From assembly GCA_963576735.1 (NCBI GenBank), contig CAUYWD010000088.1, positions 26,015-90,014 on the forward strand: a stretch of 64,000 nt of DNA, given 5' to 3'. The notes beneath the pieces were generated by a model. The model worked only from the letters and a program-made list of their open reading frames with translations, was not told the origin of the DNA and searched no databases. Shown here piece by piece: positions 20,699-30,599 of the stretch. Each line of letters opens with the position of its first letter. Within the stretch, counting starts at the first letter, position 1. A program made the position numbers and the translations under genes. The DNA comes from Bedellia somnulentella. Lineage: Eukaryota > Arthropoda > Insecta > Lepidoptera > Bedelliidae.

Positions 20699-21895
20699 AC
20701 TTATACATAATATCTATTATTTATTGTTCGCCTGTTGTAAACCTGTTTATTGTATTTGTCTGTGTATTGTTTCGGTGTTCAATAAAGTGAATTATTACGT
20801 ATTAACGGGCCAAGCCTCATTCTATCTTGGAACCAATGAGGAATGGTGTAGGCGTTATCTACCGTACGTCCATTCAATTTACCATAAGGAATACTCAACG
20901 GGCCAAGCCTCATTCTATCTTGGAACCGATGAGGAATGGTGTAGGTGTTATCTACACCATTCCTTCTATTTACCATAACGAATACTCAACGGGCCAAGCC
21001 TCATTCTATCTTGGAACCGATGAGGAATGGTGTAGGTGTTATCTACCGTACGCCCATTCTATATACCATAAGGAATACTCAACGGGCCAAGCCTCATTCT
21101 ATCTTGGAACCGATGAGGAATGGTGTAGGTGTTATCTACCGTACGCCCATTCTATATACCATAAGGAATACTCAACGGGCCAAGCCTCATTCTATCTTGG
21201 AACCGATGAGGAATGGTGTAGGTGTTATCTACCGTAGGCCCATTCTATTTACAGCAAGTAACACTCAACGGGCCAAGCCTCATCTATCTTGAAACCGATT
21301 AGGTGCAGGTCTCATCTATTTTATTCTCATTCAATATACAACAAGTAACACTCAACGGGCCAAGCCTCATCTATCTTGGAACCGATTAGGTGCAGGTCTC
21401 ATCTATTTTATTCTCATTCAATATACAACAAGTAACACTCAACGGGCCAATCCTCATCTATCTTGGAACCGATTAGGTGCAGGTCTCATCTATTCTACTC
21501 TCATTCAATATACAACAAGTAACACTTAACGTGTCAAGCCTCATCTATCATGGAACCGATCAGGTGCAGGTCTCATCTATTCTACTCTCATTCAATATAC
21601 AACAAGTAACACTCAACGGGCCAAGCCTCATCTATCATGGAACCGATCAGGTGTAGGTCTCATCTATTCTACTCTCATTCAATATACAACAAGTAACACT
21701 CAACGGGCCAAGCATCTATCATGGAACCGATCAGGTGTAGGTCTCATCTATTCTACTCTCATTCAATATACAACAAGTAACACTTAACGTGTCAAGCCTC
21801 ATCTATCATGGAACCGATCAGTTGCAGGTCTTATCTATACTACTCTCATTCAATATACAACAAGTAACACTCAACGGGCCAAGCCTCAAGTAGCT

Positions 21896-22171
21896 TGCAT
21901 CCGAATTATCTTAATACAGATTACACATACCGACAAAATTATGAACAAAATCTTATTAAGGTATATCTAAATTTCAATCAGTGAAACATATATTCATAAC
22001 AATCAAAAGTGATTGGTACAATCTAGGTATGTTCTAAAGTGCTTAGCTCAATCAAAATGATAATGAAACTATAAAATATTCTCGAAATATCGATTATTCT
22101 TTTACTTCATGTATCTACAATAGGTAACGGTAAGCGACAGCAATATTACAACCATAATTATACAAAAAGCT
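21896..22171. other. AT-rich DNA without gene
   Basis: No feature recognised. Confidence 0.4.
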
Positions 22172-22317
22172 AAAATTGATGAGTATTGGAAACTCACCTC
22201 AAGCTCACGCATTTGCTCCGAGCATTTTGAAGAAAAATATTTTGATTTAACTAAATCTGGAATTAGAAGACTTGTGAAAGATGCCATACCCACGAAGGCA
22301 TATTTGTACTATATTTG
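22172..22317 (+). pseudogene. THAP-domain fragment of a P-element-like transposase
   Basis: The plus strand reads a 48-residue block with WKLTSSSRICSEHFEEKYF and, later, RRLVKDAIPT. Cys-x2-His at the end of the zinc site (CSEHF) and the closing A(V/I)PT box are signatures of the THAP DNA-binding domain found in P-element and THAP9 transposases. The first Cys pair and the start are missing, and a stop follows after YLYYI. Confidence 0.65.
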
Positions 22318-22439
22318 AAATATATACCTATACTATACTATACTAATATACGTAATATTATACATATAAATATATATCTTACTATAATATTATAATTGTA
22401 AAAGTGTGGATGTGATTGTTACGCTTTCAGACAAAATCT

Positions 22440-22811
22440 ACTAAAGAAATTTGGATGAAACTTCCGCGCAAAGAAAAAAATGATGATGATGTATTTCACC
22501 AGTATTTACAGGAAGAACCGTCAACCACGTTAGAAAAAGATGACATGATGAATTTATGAAAATTAAATGTGTTTATCCTCGAATTCACCATCATTAGAAT
22601 ATTTAACAAAATATATTGTAGGATATATCTCAAGTTTTGCACAGAATCGCTGTTATCGCAAGATCTTTTATGGTTCCATAAATTAATTGGATTAAAAGAT
22701 CGCGGTGGCCTCTGTTATCCTTCTGAAGATATTTATAATGTATGTTTGAAATGCGAAGAGTTTGTCAGAAAGATATTGAAGGACCAATTGATTATATATA
22801 ACTTCAAATAA
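22440..22811 (+). pseudogene. C-terminal fragment of a P-element-like transposase
   Basis: After a gap with stops, one frame reads SPSLEYLTKYIVGYISSFA and then, with a frame shift, LIGLKDRGGLCYPSEDIYNV, ending at a stop near 22811. The YI(V/A)GYI and LKDRGGL...PSxDxxxxC blocks are characteristic of the C-terminal region of P-element/THAP9 transposases. With 22172-22317 it outlines a decayed gene whose catalytic centre has been lost. Confidence 0.55.
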
Positions 22812-22829
22812 CAGCGCCTTTTTATTGTC

Positions 22830-23081
22830 GTTACAATATTTAAACAGTTTCTAGGTAATAGTATTTTTCCATTTAATTCCGTAGAACATATAAATGGGCT
22901 AAGCCACCGCATTAATTTGATAAGAACCATAATAGAAAATACATAAATTTAAGATTCCAATATATTTCAAAATGTAAAACTTTTGCAGTAAGTGTCGAAT
23001 CCAAAAGACAGCAATATAAAAAATAACCCAGCAAAAGGCAATCAACAGACTGTCTTCACATTTTTTTTTTTTACTTTACCA

Positions 23082-23124
<43 letters not shown>

Positions 23125-23470
23125 TAACTTAACGTTTTTAGTAAAGTTGTCTTTATAATATGCAACATACACAAAAATATACTTGATAAAAATTTAGCTT
23201 TTGTAGCATATTTAACTAAAATAAATAGGCGTCCTGGAAGATTTGCTTTGTGTGAACATATCTTCGATAAGCCAAACCACCACATACGTTTGACAAACCT
23301 ACAATTCTAGGAAAAGAGAATCGATTTTATTAAAGGTAGCAGCGTGACTTACTAGATGCCTTCTTCAACAATTCATTTCTTCGAGAATTTTATAAATTTT
23401 ATGGATTAGGTGATAGATAGATGGATTAGCACTTAATGAGGATATTAACGATTATTTTAAATATTAATAA
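22830..23470. other. AT-rich DNA with long T runs
   Basis: T runs at 23059-23072 and 23095-23119. No gene or terminal repeat recognised. Confidence 0.4.
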
Positions 23471-23476
23471 TGTATT

Positions 23477-23735
23477 TCACAGTCTTTTTCTGCACAATAT
23501 TGTCAACTCACTTTTCGATTGATTAGGTACCTTGGCAACGACCATAGATATATATTTGAATTTTTGATTCGTGCCAGTACCATAACACTTTCTACCTACA
23601 ATGATACGCGAATCTTCTGAAATAAAGAAACATCCGAACTTCAATAAAGATGATAGTTGGCCATTACCACCTGCTTGGACCCCGATCATAAGCACCACCA
23701 AGCAAGGGAAGAACACTAGCAAGACTCTACTAACT
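23477..23735 (-). other. Open frame with a signal-peptide-like start, doubtful
   Basis: About 85 codons are open on the minus strand. Near the start is a hydrophobic stretch (LLVFFPCLVVLMIGVQA) followed by GGNGQ, which looks like a signal peptide with a small-residue cleavage site. The rest is basic with four Cys. There is no ATG before the hydrophobic part, so it would need an upstream exon; ttagttagtag at its border could be a splice acceptor. No family recognised. It could be a host exon, a transposon piece or chance. Confidence 0.2.
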
Positions 23736-23784
23736 AAAAACTAACGCTAATTTTATGAAATCAAAGTTTGAACTTTAGATTTTT

Positions 23785-24075
23785 CAGAATATCTAATTGT
23801 ACTAATAAAAATATACGATTGAAGCTGTTGTTTATATTTTAATGTATGTGTTTTTTTTTTTCATCTTATTATTTAAAAGCATTAGATAATTCACGATTAT
23901 GTTCAAATATAGAAAAAGAACATTTTGATATTTCAGAAAATATAATTTTACTAATAAGTTAAAAAACTATTAAAGCTATTGTTTTATTTTTAATTTAAGT
24001 TTTTTTTTTTTTTTTTTAAAAGCATTAAATATTTCATGTTTTTTTTTTCAAATATAGAAAAAGAACATATTAAAT
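23785..24075 (+). repeat. Diverged tandem duplication, about 145 bp
   Basis: Two copies share in order tttcagaa, ttgtactaataa or tttactaataa, gaagctgttgtt or taaagctattgtt, a long T run, aaaagcatta(g/a)ata and tcaaatatagaaaaagaaca. The T runs differ in length (about 12 and 18). Confidence 0.65.
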
Positions 24076-24551
24076 AATTATTAGGAGTTTGGTACAAAAT
24101 ATACATTTGCAGACTGGCGATGGGTTTAAGCTTGCAACATTGAGGGGCGTAAAGTGCAGTGAGAGCGGGGAGATTATTGGACCATTTTGCCGAACCGATT
24201 TTGTACTGACTACGGTGTCTGAAGGAAACTAAATTTGTAATTATAACACTATTAATCCATCTCAGAACACAATTGATTGTCAACATAATATACATATTAT
24301 ATCTGTAATCTGAACATCACCACGGCTAGTGATCTTCTTCAACAGAAAACAAGGAATCTGATCTTTGAACGGGTACCCAGGGTTTCAATTTATCCGAAGC
24401 TACGACGGTAGAGTAACTACGATTATTAGATGGTATTAAATGGTATTACGGCATTTGTATTTAGTATGCCCATAGCGTAGACAAGTGTCATACCTCAATA
24501 TTGGTTTGGGCAACTAGATATATAATGCTAGATATAAACTAGATACATAAA
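24076..24551. other. Interior of the nested element, unassigned
   Basis: No gene is supported. Several copies of (c)tagatata occur at 24512-24560, next to the point where the gag relic stops. Confidence 0.35.
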
Positions 24552-25231
24552 ACTAGATATATATAATACTAGTGTTAATTGTCTGTTCTTTGCGAGATGG
24601 ATCGAATTCGGGTAGTGTGTTATGCTCAGATAACTTATTGCTGATCGTACCGCCACGTAATGTTTGCAACGCATTTACTAACTGAGTCAGAATACTATCA
24701 CTATTATTTTGTTGTAAACTATTACTATTATGGAACTCACATCACACACATCCCACACATCCCACACATCCCACACACTCACACACACTCACATCTGTAG
24801 CCCGCCGTGGAGTGACCTGACAGACTTCGGTTGTGACTGCACTTGCGGGGGAGTGACGCCCGCTGCCACGCTTGCGGCTGTGTGAGCGCCGCCGCTGCGA
24901 CCGCCAGGTGCTTTCGCGCTCGAGGCTGCGCGATCGTCTTCCGTCCGCTGGGAGCCGCTGGGCAGCGGGCTGCGAGAGCTCCGATAGCGGCTCCGACTGC
25001 TACCGCGCACCGGACTGCGCGAACGACGTTGTGAAGCTCTGGATCTGTCGCGCTCGTGGCTGCGCGACCGTAGCTGTGTTCGGCGTCGCGAACGCCGTGT
25101 GTGGTCGCCGTCCAGCTGCGACCGGCGGCCACTGTCACGAGTACTGGCACGCGATCGGTCTCGGCTGCGCGGAGACCGTCGCGATGGAGTACGCACTTCT
25201 CGTGAAGCTCAGCCATCGTTATCCATGTTAC
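24552..25231 (-). pseudogene. gag: Arg-Ser-rich Gag relic of the nested LTR element
   Basis: In minus orientation, 520 bp inside the 5' LTR, an ATG at 25231 starts MAELHEKCVLHRDG. With a frame change the reading then passes into a long Arg/Ser-rich stretch (25196-24789, for example SPRSRDRSRASTRDSGRRSQ). After a cacacatcc microsatellite (24745-24790) comes a block ending LPEFDPSRKEQTINT before a stop near 24552. The PEFDP...QT box is typical of Gypsy-type Gag. The region is strongly G+C-rich against AT-rich flanks. The Arg-Ser part could bind RNA. Downstream Gag (zinc knuckles) and all of Pol are absent. A competing frame of 163 codons over the same DNA (24779-25270) is mostly a shadow but supplies the start. 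Confidence 0.6.
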
Positions 25232-25270
25232 TGGAATGCACCGAGTTTTTCCGGACAGTACTTGATTCAA

Positions 25271-25757
25271 ATTAAATTTCCTACTTTAGACATTGATAAC
25301 AACTACTTTTCTACGAGAAAACATAACTTACTGTATCATAGGGTAATTAATTAATATTTCAGGTGAGGGAGAATCTATTAGGTTTTACTAATGACCTTGT
25401 TCTATACAATATCTTATTTTGGTTCCGATATCGGTAAACACATAAAAAACGGAAAGCCTAAGTAATTTCTCTTAGTAGAAAAAAAATTACAATTCATTAT
25501 TCAAATAAGAAGAAAAGAAATGGTTGGTTCAAGTAATTTCATCATGTAAATAATATCGTAATTAAAACAGCTATTGTTCTCATAACCAATCACATTAAAG
25601 AACTCCCGCTTCACTTCATGTATTTTATATTGCTTGATCATAGAATAAAGAGTTTTGTCTGCTTGATAGTAAAATTTAGAATAATTGCTCACCTTTTAAA
25701 CACGGCCGATGGAGCTAACACTTACGTGTGACGTGGAAACAATCCCGCTTCTGATTA
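25271..25757. other. Leader of the nested element
   Basis: Between 5' LTR and Gag start on the minus strand. The primer-site-like tcagaagcgggattg is at 25741-25755. No coding region recognised. Confidence 0.4.
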
Positions 25758-26015
25758 TGTTGGATTCACCAATAAAACTCTCTTGGAAATTAACTTTGTT
25801 TATTCTCACTTTTGCCATACGACGACTGACAAACAACTGACTCCATAACACCTTACATCCTACTTATATATCTTAATTCACTTTTGACAGTTCTCAACCG
25901 GAAATCATCAAATTAGTTACTGTCGCTTCAGTAAATTTATACAGACAAATCAATCAGCAAATAATTATGTAAATAATATTAGAATAAACCTTAAAATAAT
26001 ACTAAATATCTAACA
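25758..26015 (-). repeat. 5' LTR of the nested element
   Basis: 258 bp, near-identical partner of 19209-19466, with CACG duplicated outside at 26016-26019. Confidence 0.85.
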
Positions 26016-26325
26016 CACGTGCCTAATCGTTCGTATAGCCATATGCCATTACTTACATATATGCCTCTATTTTTTGTAATAATGTCCGGTAGTCTTTTAC
26101 GTAGACGAAAATAATTAAATTTACATTCTTATATATAAGTACTACGCATACCTATATGCACATATATGTTCGTATTTGTACATCCATTGTGTATGCCCTA
26201 CTATGGTTGGGGTTTGTAAAAGGGGGGTAATATTACGGTTATTTTTACCCTAGCGACAGCCGTTTATGAGATACGAACAAAAACTTGTCTAATCATCTTG
26301 TATTTCTGCATTCTCGGTCGAGGCA

Positions 26326-26584
26326 TGGCGTCAACAGTTAATGAGACAAAGCAAGTGCAGACGTCAGTTCCTAGGACGTCACGTCATCGCAAGGCCTTGT
26401 TCCAAAGATCAAGCCTAGGCCTGACCACCGCAGTCTAAGCTGTCGCAGGGGCTCACGCGTGGGACGGCATCGTGGTCAACGGTGTCGTCGTAGCTGGAAC
26501 CATCTTAGCCAGAGCCTTCGTCATGACGGTCGCAAACGCGGCCGAGGCCTCATCCATTGCCGATCTCGGCGCCCTAGCGCTATA
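26326..26584 (+). pseudogene. GC-rich coding-like island of unknown origin
   Basis: ATG at 26326 opens a frame of 38 codons (MASTVNETKQVQTSVPRTSR...), then one TAA, then 47 more codons in the same frame (AVAGAHAWDGIVVNGVVVAG...) to TAG at 26582-26584. The second half is rich in Ala and Val and could form a membrane or buried helix. Base composition is far more GC-rich than the surroundings, as for 19880-20060 and 24800-25200, both LINE or LTR coding relics, so this may be another one. No homology was recognised. Confidence 0.25.
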
Positions 26585-26599
26585 GTGATCGAACCTGAT

Positions 26600-27865
26600 A
26601 GTATGTGATAGTGACGTATCGCCTATAACAGAATGGGCTGTGGCATCGCTGGATCTTCTATAATGTACAGGTTACTTATTTTTAGTGAATTAGTTAAATA
26701 ATACATAAATTTATATGCACGTCACTATTTCCCATATCCTGTAACCAAACCATCTTAAAATTAAATTTTGTATATATATTTTTACAATGTCAAAAACAAA
26801 TGCCTTAATAATTTTAACGAAAAAGAACGAAACAAAGTAAATACAATATTAATAGCAACAAACAAATGAGACAATATCAATATATCAAGAACAGCATTCA
26901 GAGTTTCCTTGTCATGTGCTTGCATCAGCAATAAGAGGGCATCTGGCTCAGCACTTAGTGCTATCCCACAACACAGATTTTCAGTCAGTACTCTATAAGT
27001 GAAATCACGGACACTGTATACCATACCGATAGTTCTATTTATATCATGTAATAAAATATAACCGATAAATATAGCTATTATATATCAATAACTATATCAT
27101 CAGGAATACCGTGAATTTTGAGTATATGAAATACACACATAAACAAAAGGTCGTAAGTAAGGAAGAATATGAATAAAATAATCATTTATTTCAAAGTAAA
27201 CGGATAGATCTTTGTTTTTGGACGTCACATTAAATTTTAAATTTTGAGCTAAAATATACTTGGGATTCGGAGGGTCTTTAGTTGGGAGGGGAGCCCGAAA
27301 GAAAACTCACCCAATACCTGTGATCATCACACATCTTTTTAAGTCAACTACAGTTTTTGTGTTAGCCCGGTAACCTCCTGCACAGAGCTCTGACGACGCC
27401 AATCCATCTTATCATTAATGTAAAAACACAATACCCTATATCAACTAAAATATACATAAACAAGTCATTGATTAAATTATCAGATAAGAAATTAAAACGA
27501 AGTGCTGGAAACATTGGAGTTTGCTGAACAAGCAAGTAGCTCTTAGTTATGATTCAAAGTAGTCTTTATCTCTCACTCGATCACATACCTAACCTATAAC
27601 AATACACTTACAATCATATGTATAATCTTAATACCGACATATTATAGATCGTCAAATCACTAATTACTGGCGAGAACAAAGATTTAATTCGCGTGTATCA
27701 TATATTTATATTATCTTATTATATTTATCTTATTCTTATATTAATATATTTGTGAACTGCACATGTGTGCGAGACAATTTGAGTTGGGAATGCGAGCTGC
27801 GAGGCAATTAGAGTTAGTTTATTATTAGTTTAGTATTTTAATATTTTGTAAATTTGGCCTCGTAT
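26600..27865. other. AT-rich interior of the outer element, no supported gene
   Basis: The minus-strand frame 26782-27024 (80 codons, with a hydrophobic C-terminal half) is the only coding candidate and has no recognised relative. No tails or terminal repeats were identified. Confidence 0.35.
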
Positions 27866-27867
27866 TG

Positions 27868-28030
27868 TATTCTCAAACTCAAACTCAAACTTTTATTGCA
27901 AACCATAAGTGTACAAATAGTTGGTGTAATCAAGGTACAGTTATAAATATGGACCCTGTTGGGCACATGCAATTTCACAGAGGGCTGTAGATACTAAAAC
28001 TAAAAATTAAGGTAGTAAACATTACATGGC
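27868..28030 (-). mobile_element. 3' terminal LINE fragment with (GAGTTT)n tail
   Basis: The minus strand ends gcaataaaagtttgagtttg followed by repeats of gagttt, preceded by gtccatatttataactgtac. An AATAAA signal followed by a short tandem tail is typical of a LINE or LINE-dependent SINE 3' end. The 5' extent is unclear. Confidence 0.5.
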
Positions 28031-29525
28031 ACAAAATTAAAATTTCTTCAATTAAAAACACTATAAATATGTGTATCAAATTTAAACAGCACAACAATAA
28101 AATTAATATTATTTTAGGTCAAAGTATTATTATTTTAGTTAACATTATTATTAAAGGGTTCTAATTACATAATATGTCTCAGTGATTGTTTTGATAAGCA
28201 AACATTCATAGAATAGTAATCTTTATTTGCCCTTATAACATGGTACAATAAGTTTTTATAACATAGAAAAGATCAACATGTTTTACCTTTTGCAGGCATG
28301 TAATTTTTAGTTCAATAAGGTAAACAATTGGCTTTGTCACTGATTTTTAATTCAACGTGGCAGATTAAGCGTTTGTAGGCAGCACTGAACTACCTAACCG
28401 TAGGCTAATTATCAAATCCTCCCCTAGTTTCCAAGTAGTCATGGGAAAGTTTGTAAGTTGGAATAACCTTCAGTTTTTCCGTCGGTATAAAATCAACAAT
28501 CATACTTTTTAAAGCTATTGTATTAAGTAAAAACCCGTTAATACAGTGTTAATACAGGACGTCCCTCATAATATAAATTTTGGATATAATGGTTAACTTT
28601 GTCACATTCACCTTCTACTTTTTCATAATTAAGCCTGCAAGCTTTTCGAATTTCTTAGAAAGGGCATTTTCAATTCGTCAATACAACATTTTAAACTAGT
28701 GGCAACGGAACAACTAAGTAGCTGAGCTGCTTATTTTATATTCATTTTATGATTGATAAAATTAATATGTTTTACTATGTTAATTCATTATCTAAGTGAA
28801 GGCCAATATAATTTTGCATTTGGCAAAGATGTCTATCGTAGTCATAACGATATTATTAATTATCAAAAACTTAAACGTAAATGAGAAATATAATCAAAAC
28901 TTCACATTATAATGATTTCAAAGAATATAGAAATACATCGATAAAAAAAGAAATTAAATCACAATCAAAGTGGGTCTTAAACTTTATGAAATTGAGCGAA
29001 AATTCGCCTATTTTATATCTTTTCGAATATAAGTCCTATGAAAAAAGAGTGCTCATGTGATGATATGGCGTATTTCCGAAAAATTCGTATACAAAGCTTT
29101 TGTGGCAATTTTAAATCATAGTATACTGTCATTAAAATAGTGCGGAGCTACTTACATACGAAAATTGTAATTATGTGAATTATTTTTCTTGAATGAACTG
29201 CATCCAGGTACTGGACAGGTCACCATAATTTATAAGTCTTTTGTACACAAATTTACACTTTGAAATATCTCAATACTCAAAAATAAGTAAGATTGCATTT
29301 TTACACGACGGATATCAAACCGTCGTTGTATACGTGTGAGGTCTCGCCTAATGTGACGTGTATGCTGTAACGATTGTTTTTGATTGCCAATCTATGCTGT
29401 TATATATACATATATGTTTGAATACTACATCTATACATAATCCGGTTTGGGGGTATATAACGATCAATAATTAGTGCTTCAATCCAGAATTTTACGTGAT
29501 TTATGTATATAAAAAAAGACAAAAT
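28031..29525. other. AT-rich DNA, nothing recognised
   Basis: No credible ORF, tRNA, terminal repeat or LINE tail was seen. Confidence 0.4.
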
Positions 29526-29889
29526 AAAATCAAACTCGTGAGAATGGAATTGGTTAACATTTTGTCAATGCCTGTGAGAATGGTATTGGTTCGTAGGCTT
29601 TGATAAAAAAAAAGACTAATAATCGTTTCTTTCCATAATTTTATACATCCCTTTTATAAAATAAAATTCATAGGCTTTGATGAAAAAAACAAAAACTAAT
29701 AATCGTTTCTTTCCAAAATTTTATACATCCCTTATGTAAAATTAAATTAAAAATCAAACTCGTGAGAATAAAATTTGTTCACATTTTGTCAATGCCTGTG
29801 AGAATGGAATTGGTTCGTAGGCTTTGATAAAAAAAAGACTAATAATCGTTACTAATAAATAAAGAATAAATAAAGGAAAGAAAAATTTC

Positions 29890-29960
29890 GACACAGGCGG
29901 GGATCGAACTCGCGACCTCGGGTAAACGCCCCGACGCTCTGCCAACTGAGCTACCGTGTC
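29890..29960 (-). tRNA. tRNA-like gene, left palindrome arm
   Basis: 71 nt fold into a full cloverleaf: acceptor GACACGG with CTGTGTC (one G-T pair), D-arm GCTC/GAGC, anticodon stem TCGGG/CCCGA, T-arm GCGAG/CCCGC with loop TTCGATC (one A-C mismatch in this copy). The 7-base anticodon loop is GCGTTTA, which places GTT (Asn) at 34-36 but C rather than the near-universal T at 33. CCA is not encoded. A TTTTT stretch follows a few bases downstream, a normal polymerase III terminator. Isotype is uncertain; it may be a tRNA pseudogene or the promoter head of a mobile element. Confidence 0.55.
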
Positions 29961-30148
29961 AATTGGCTGCCAGTGCGAAATTCTTCTATCCTTTATTTCT
30001 TTTACACGTTTAAGTAGTGTTTGCGTTTCCTACCTCCGAATTATTACTAATTCGAAAGTAATAAATAATTCGGAGGTAGGAAACGCAAACACTACTTAAA
30101 CGTGTAAAAGAAATAAAGGATAGAAGAATTTCGCACTGGCAGCCAATT

Positions 30149-30219
30149 GACACGGTAGCTCAGTTGGCAGAGCGTCGGGGCGTTTACCCGAGGTCGCGGG
30201 TTCGATCCCCGCCTGTGTC
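30149..30219 (+). tRNA. tRNA-like gene, right palindrome arm
   Basis: Mirror copy of 29890-29960 with a fully paired T-stem (GCGGG/CCCGC), an intact A box (TAGCTCAGTTGG) and B box (GGTTCGATCCC), and TTTTT at about 30224. It shows the same unusual C33 in loop GCGTTTA with nominal anticodon GTT. The two copies point away from each other, so transcripts would diverge from the palindrome centre. Confidence 0.6.
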
Positions 30220-30599
30220 GAAATTTTTCTTTCCTTTATTTATTCTTTATTTATTAGTAATAATCACCACATGAGGTTTTCATGAACAAAAAGATTTAAA
30301 CTAATAATCGTTTCTTTCCAAAATTTTATACATCCCTTTTATAAAATAAAATTCATACGCTTTGATAAGAAAAAGACTAATAATCGTTTCTTTCCAAAAT
30401 TTTATACATCCCTTATATAAAATTAAATTAAAAAAACTTACTCATGAGAATGGTGTTGGTTCACATATTATGAATGCATAGAATTAGTTCATAGGCTTTA
30501 ATAAAAAAAAGAAATGATGTAAGTATGCAATAGGTTCACATGTTAAAAAAAAATATATATATGAATATACCATGTTTAAATGAATGGATTTGGTTCTTA

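Larger units (their letters stand above)
20061..20806 (+). repeat. Higher-order tandem repeat with SINE in two of three units
   Basis: Units start at acttatacata (20061, 20384, 20699), then a LINE-like tail (cctgtttattgtatttgtct...caataaagtg), then one minisatellite unit. In the first unit acttatacata is followed directly by atatctatt, an empty site. Between the first and second, and second and third, a 90-95 bp piece of SINE (reverse orientation) is inserted with acttatacata duplicated on both sides. This orders events: SINE insertion into one unit, then unit duplication. Confidence 0.82.
20182..21895 (+). repeat. Minisatellite with 93 and 87 bp units
   Basis: Units starting gggccaagcctcat occur at 20182, 20492, 20807, 20900, 20991, 21084, 21177, 21270, 21357, 21444, 21531, 21618, 21705, 21789 and 21876. 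The spacing is about 91-93 bp up to 21270 and about 87 bp afterwards, with a different unit type (cgattaggtgcaggtctcat) in the second half. Open frames of up to 136 codons across it are just the repeat translated and change with unit length, so no protein is proposed. Confidence 0.9.
19209..26015 (-). mobile_element. Nested LTR retrotransposon with a gag relic and no pol
   Basis: 258 bp LTRs at 19209-19466 and 25758-26015 differ at about two positions. A 4 bp duplication, CACG, flanks them (19205-19208 and 26016-26019). Orientation is minus: next to the upper LTR the minus strand reads taatcagaagcgggattg (primer site position), and next to the lower LTR it reads ggatggccgag (polypurine position). 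A Gag relic lies just inside the 5' LTR (24552-25231). The rest of the 6.3 kb interior is a LINE fragment, a minisatellite, P-element-like relics and AT-rich DNA, without RT or integrase. Confidence 0.82.
29849..30260. repeat. Near-perfect 2 x 197 bp palindrome carrying two tRNA-like genes
   Basis: Arms 29849-30045 and 30064-30260 are reverse complements with a single mismatch noticed (inside the T-arm of the tRNA-like sequence), separated by 18 bp. The 8 bp taataatc is present just outside the left arm (29840-29847) and overlapping the right end (30258-30265), a possible target duplication. Each arm contains, from centre outward, a 100 bp leader, the tRNA-like sequence, then a T run. Confidence 0.9.

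Noticed and set aside
20827..21292. Open frames of 115-136 codons across the minisatellite
   Set aside because: They are the repeat unit translated; length and frame follow unit spacing and there is no start context or domain.
20182..21895. CRISPR-like regular spacing
   Set aside because: Units are contiguous repeats without unique spacers, and the host is a eukaryote; it is a minisatellite.
24779..25270. 163-codon Ala/Arg-rich frame on the minus strand
   Set aside because: Overlaps the Arg-Ser frame; beyond the start MAELHEK it is a GC-rich shadow without family features.
24843..25354. Plus-strand Cys/Arg-rich frames (63 and 160 codons)
   Set aside because: Antisense to the Arg-Ser Gag relic; the Cys and Arg content is a by-product of its codons.
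29754..29945. Minus-strand frame of 63 codons
   Set aside because: Translation of the tRNA-like sequence and flank; the structured RNA explains it.
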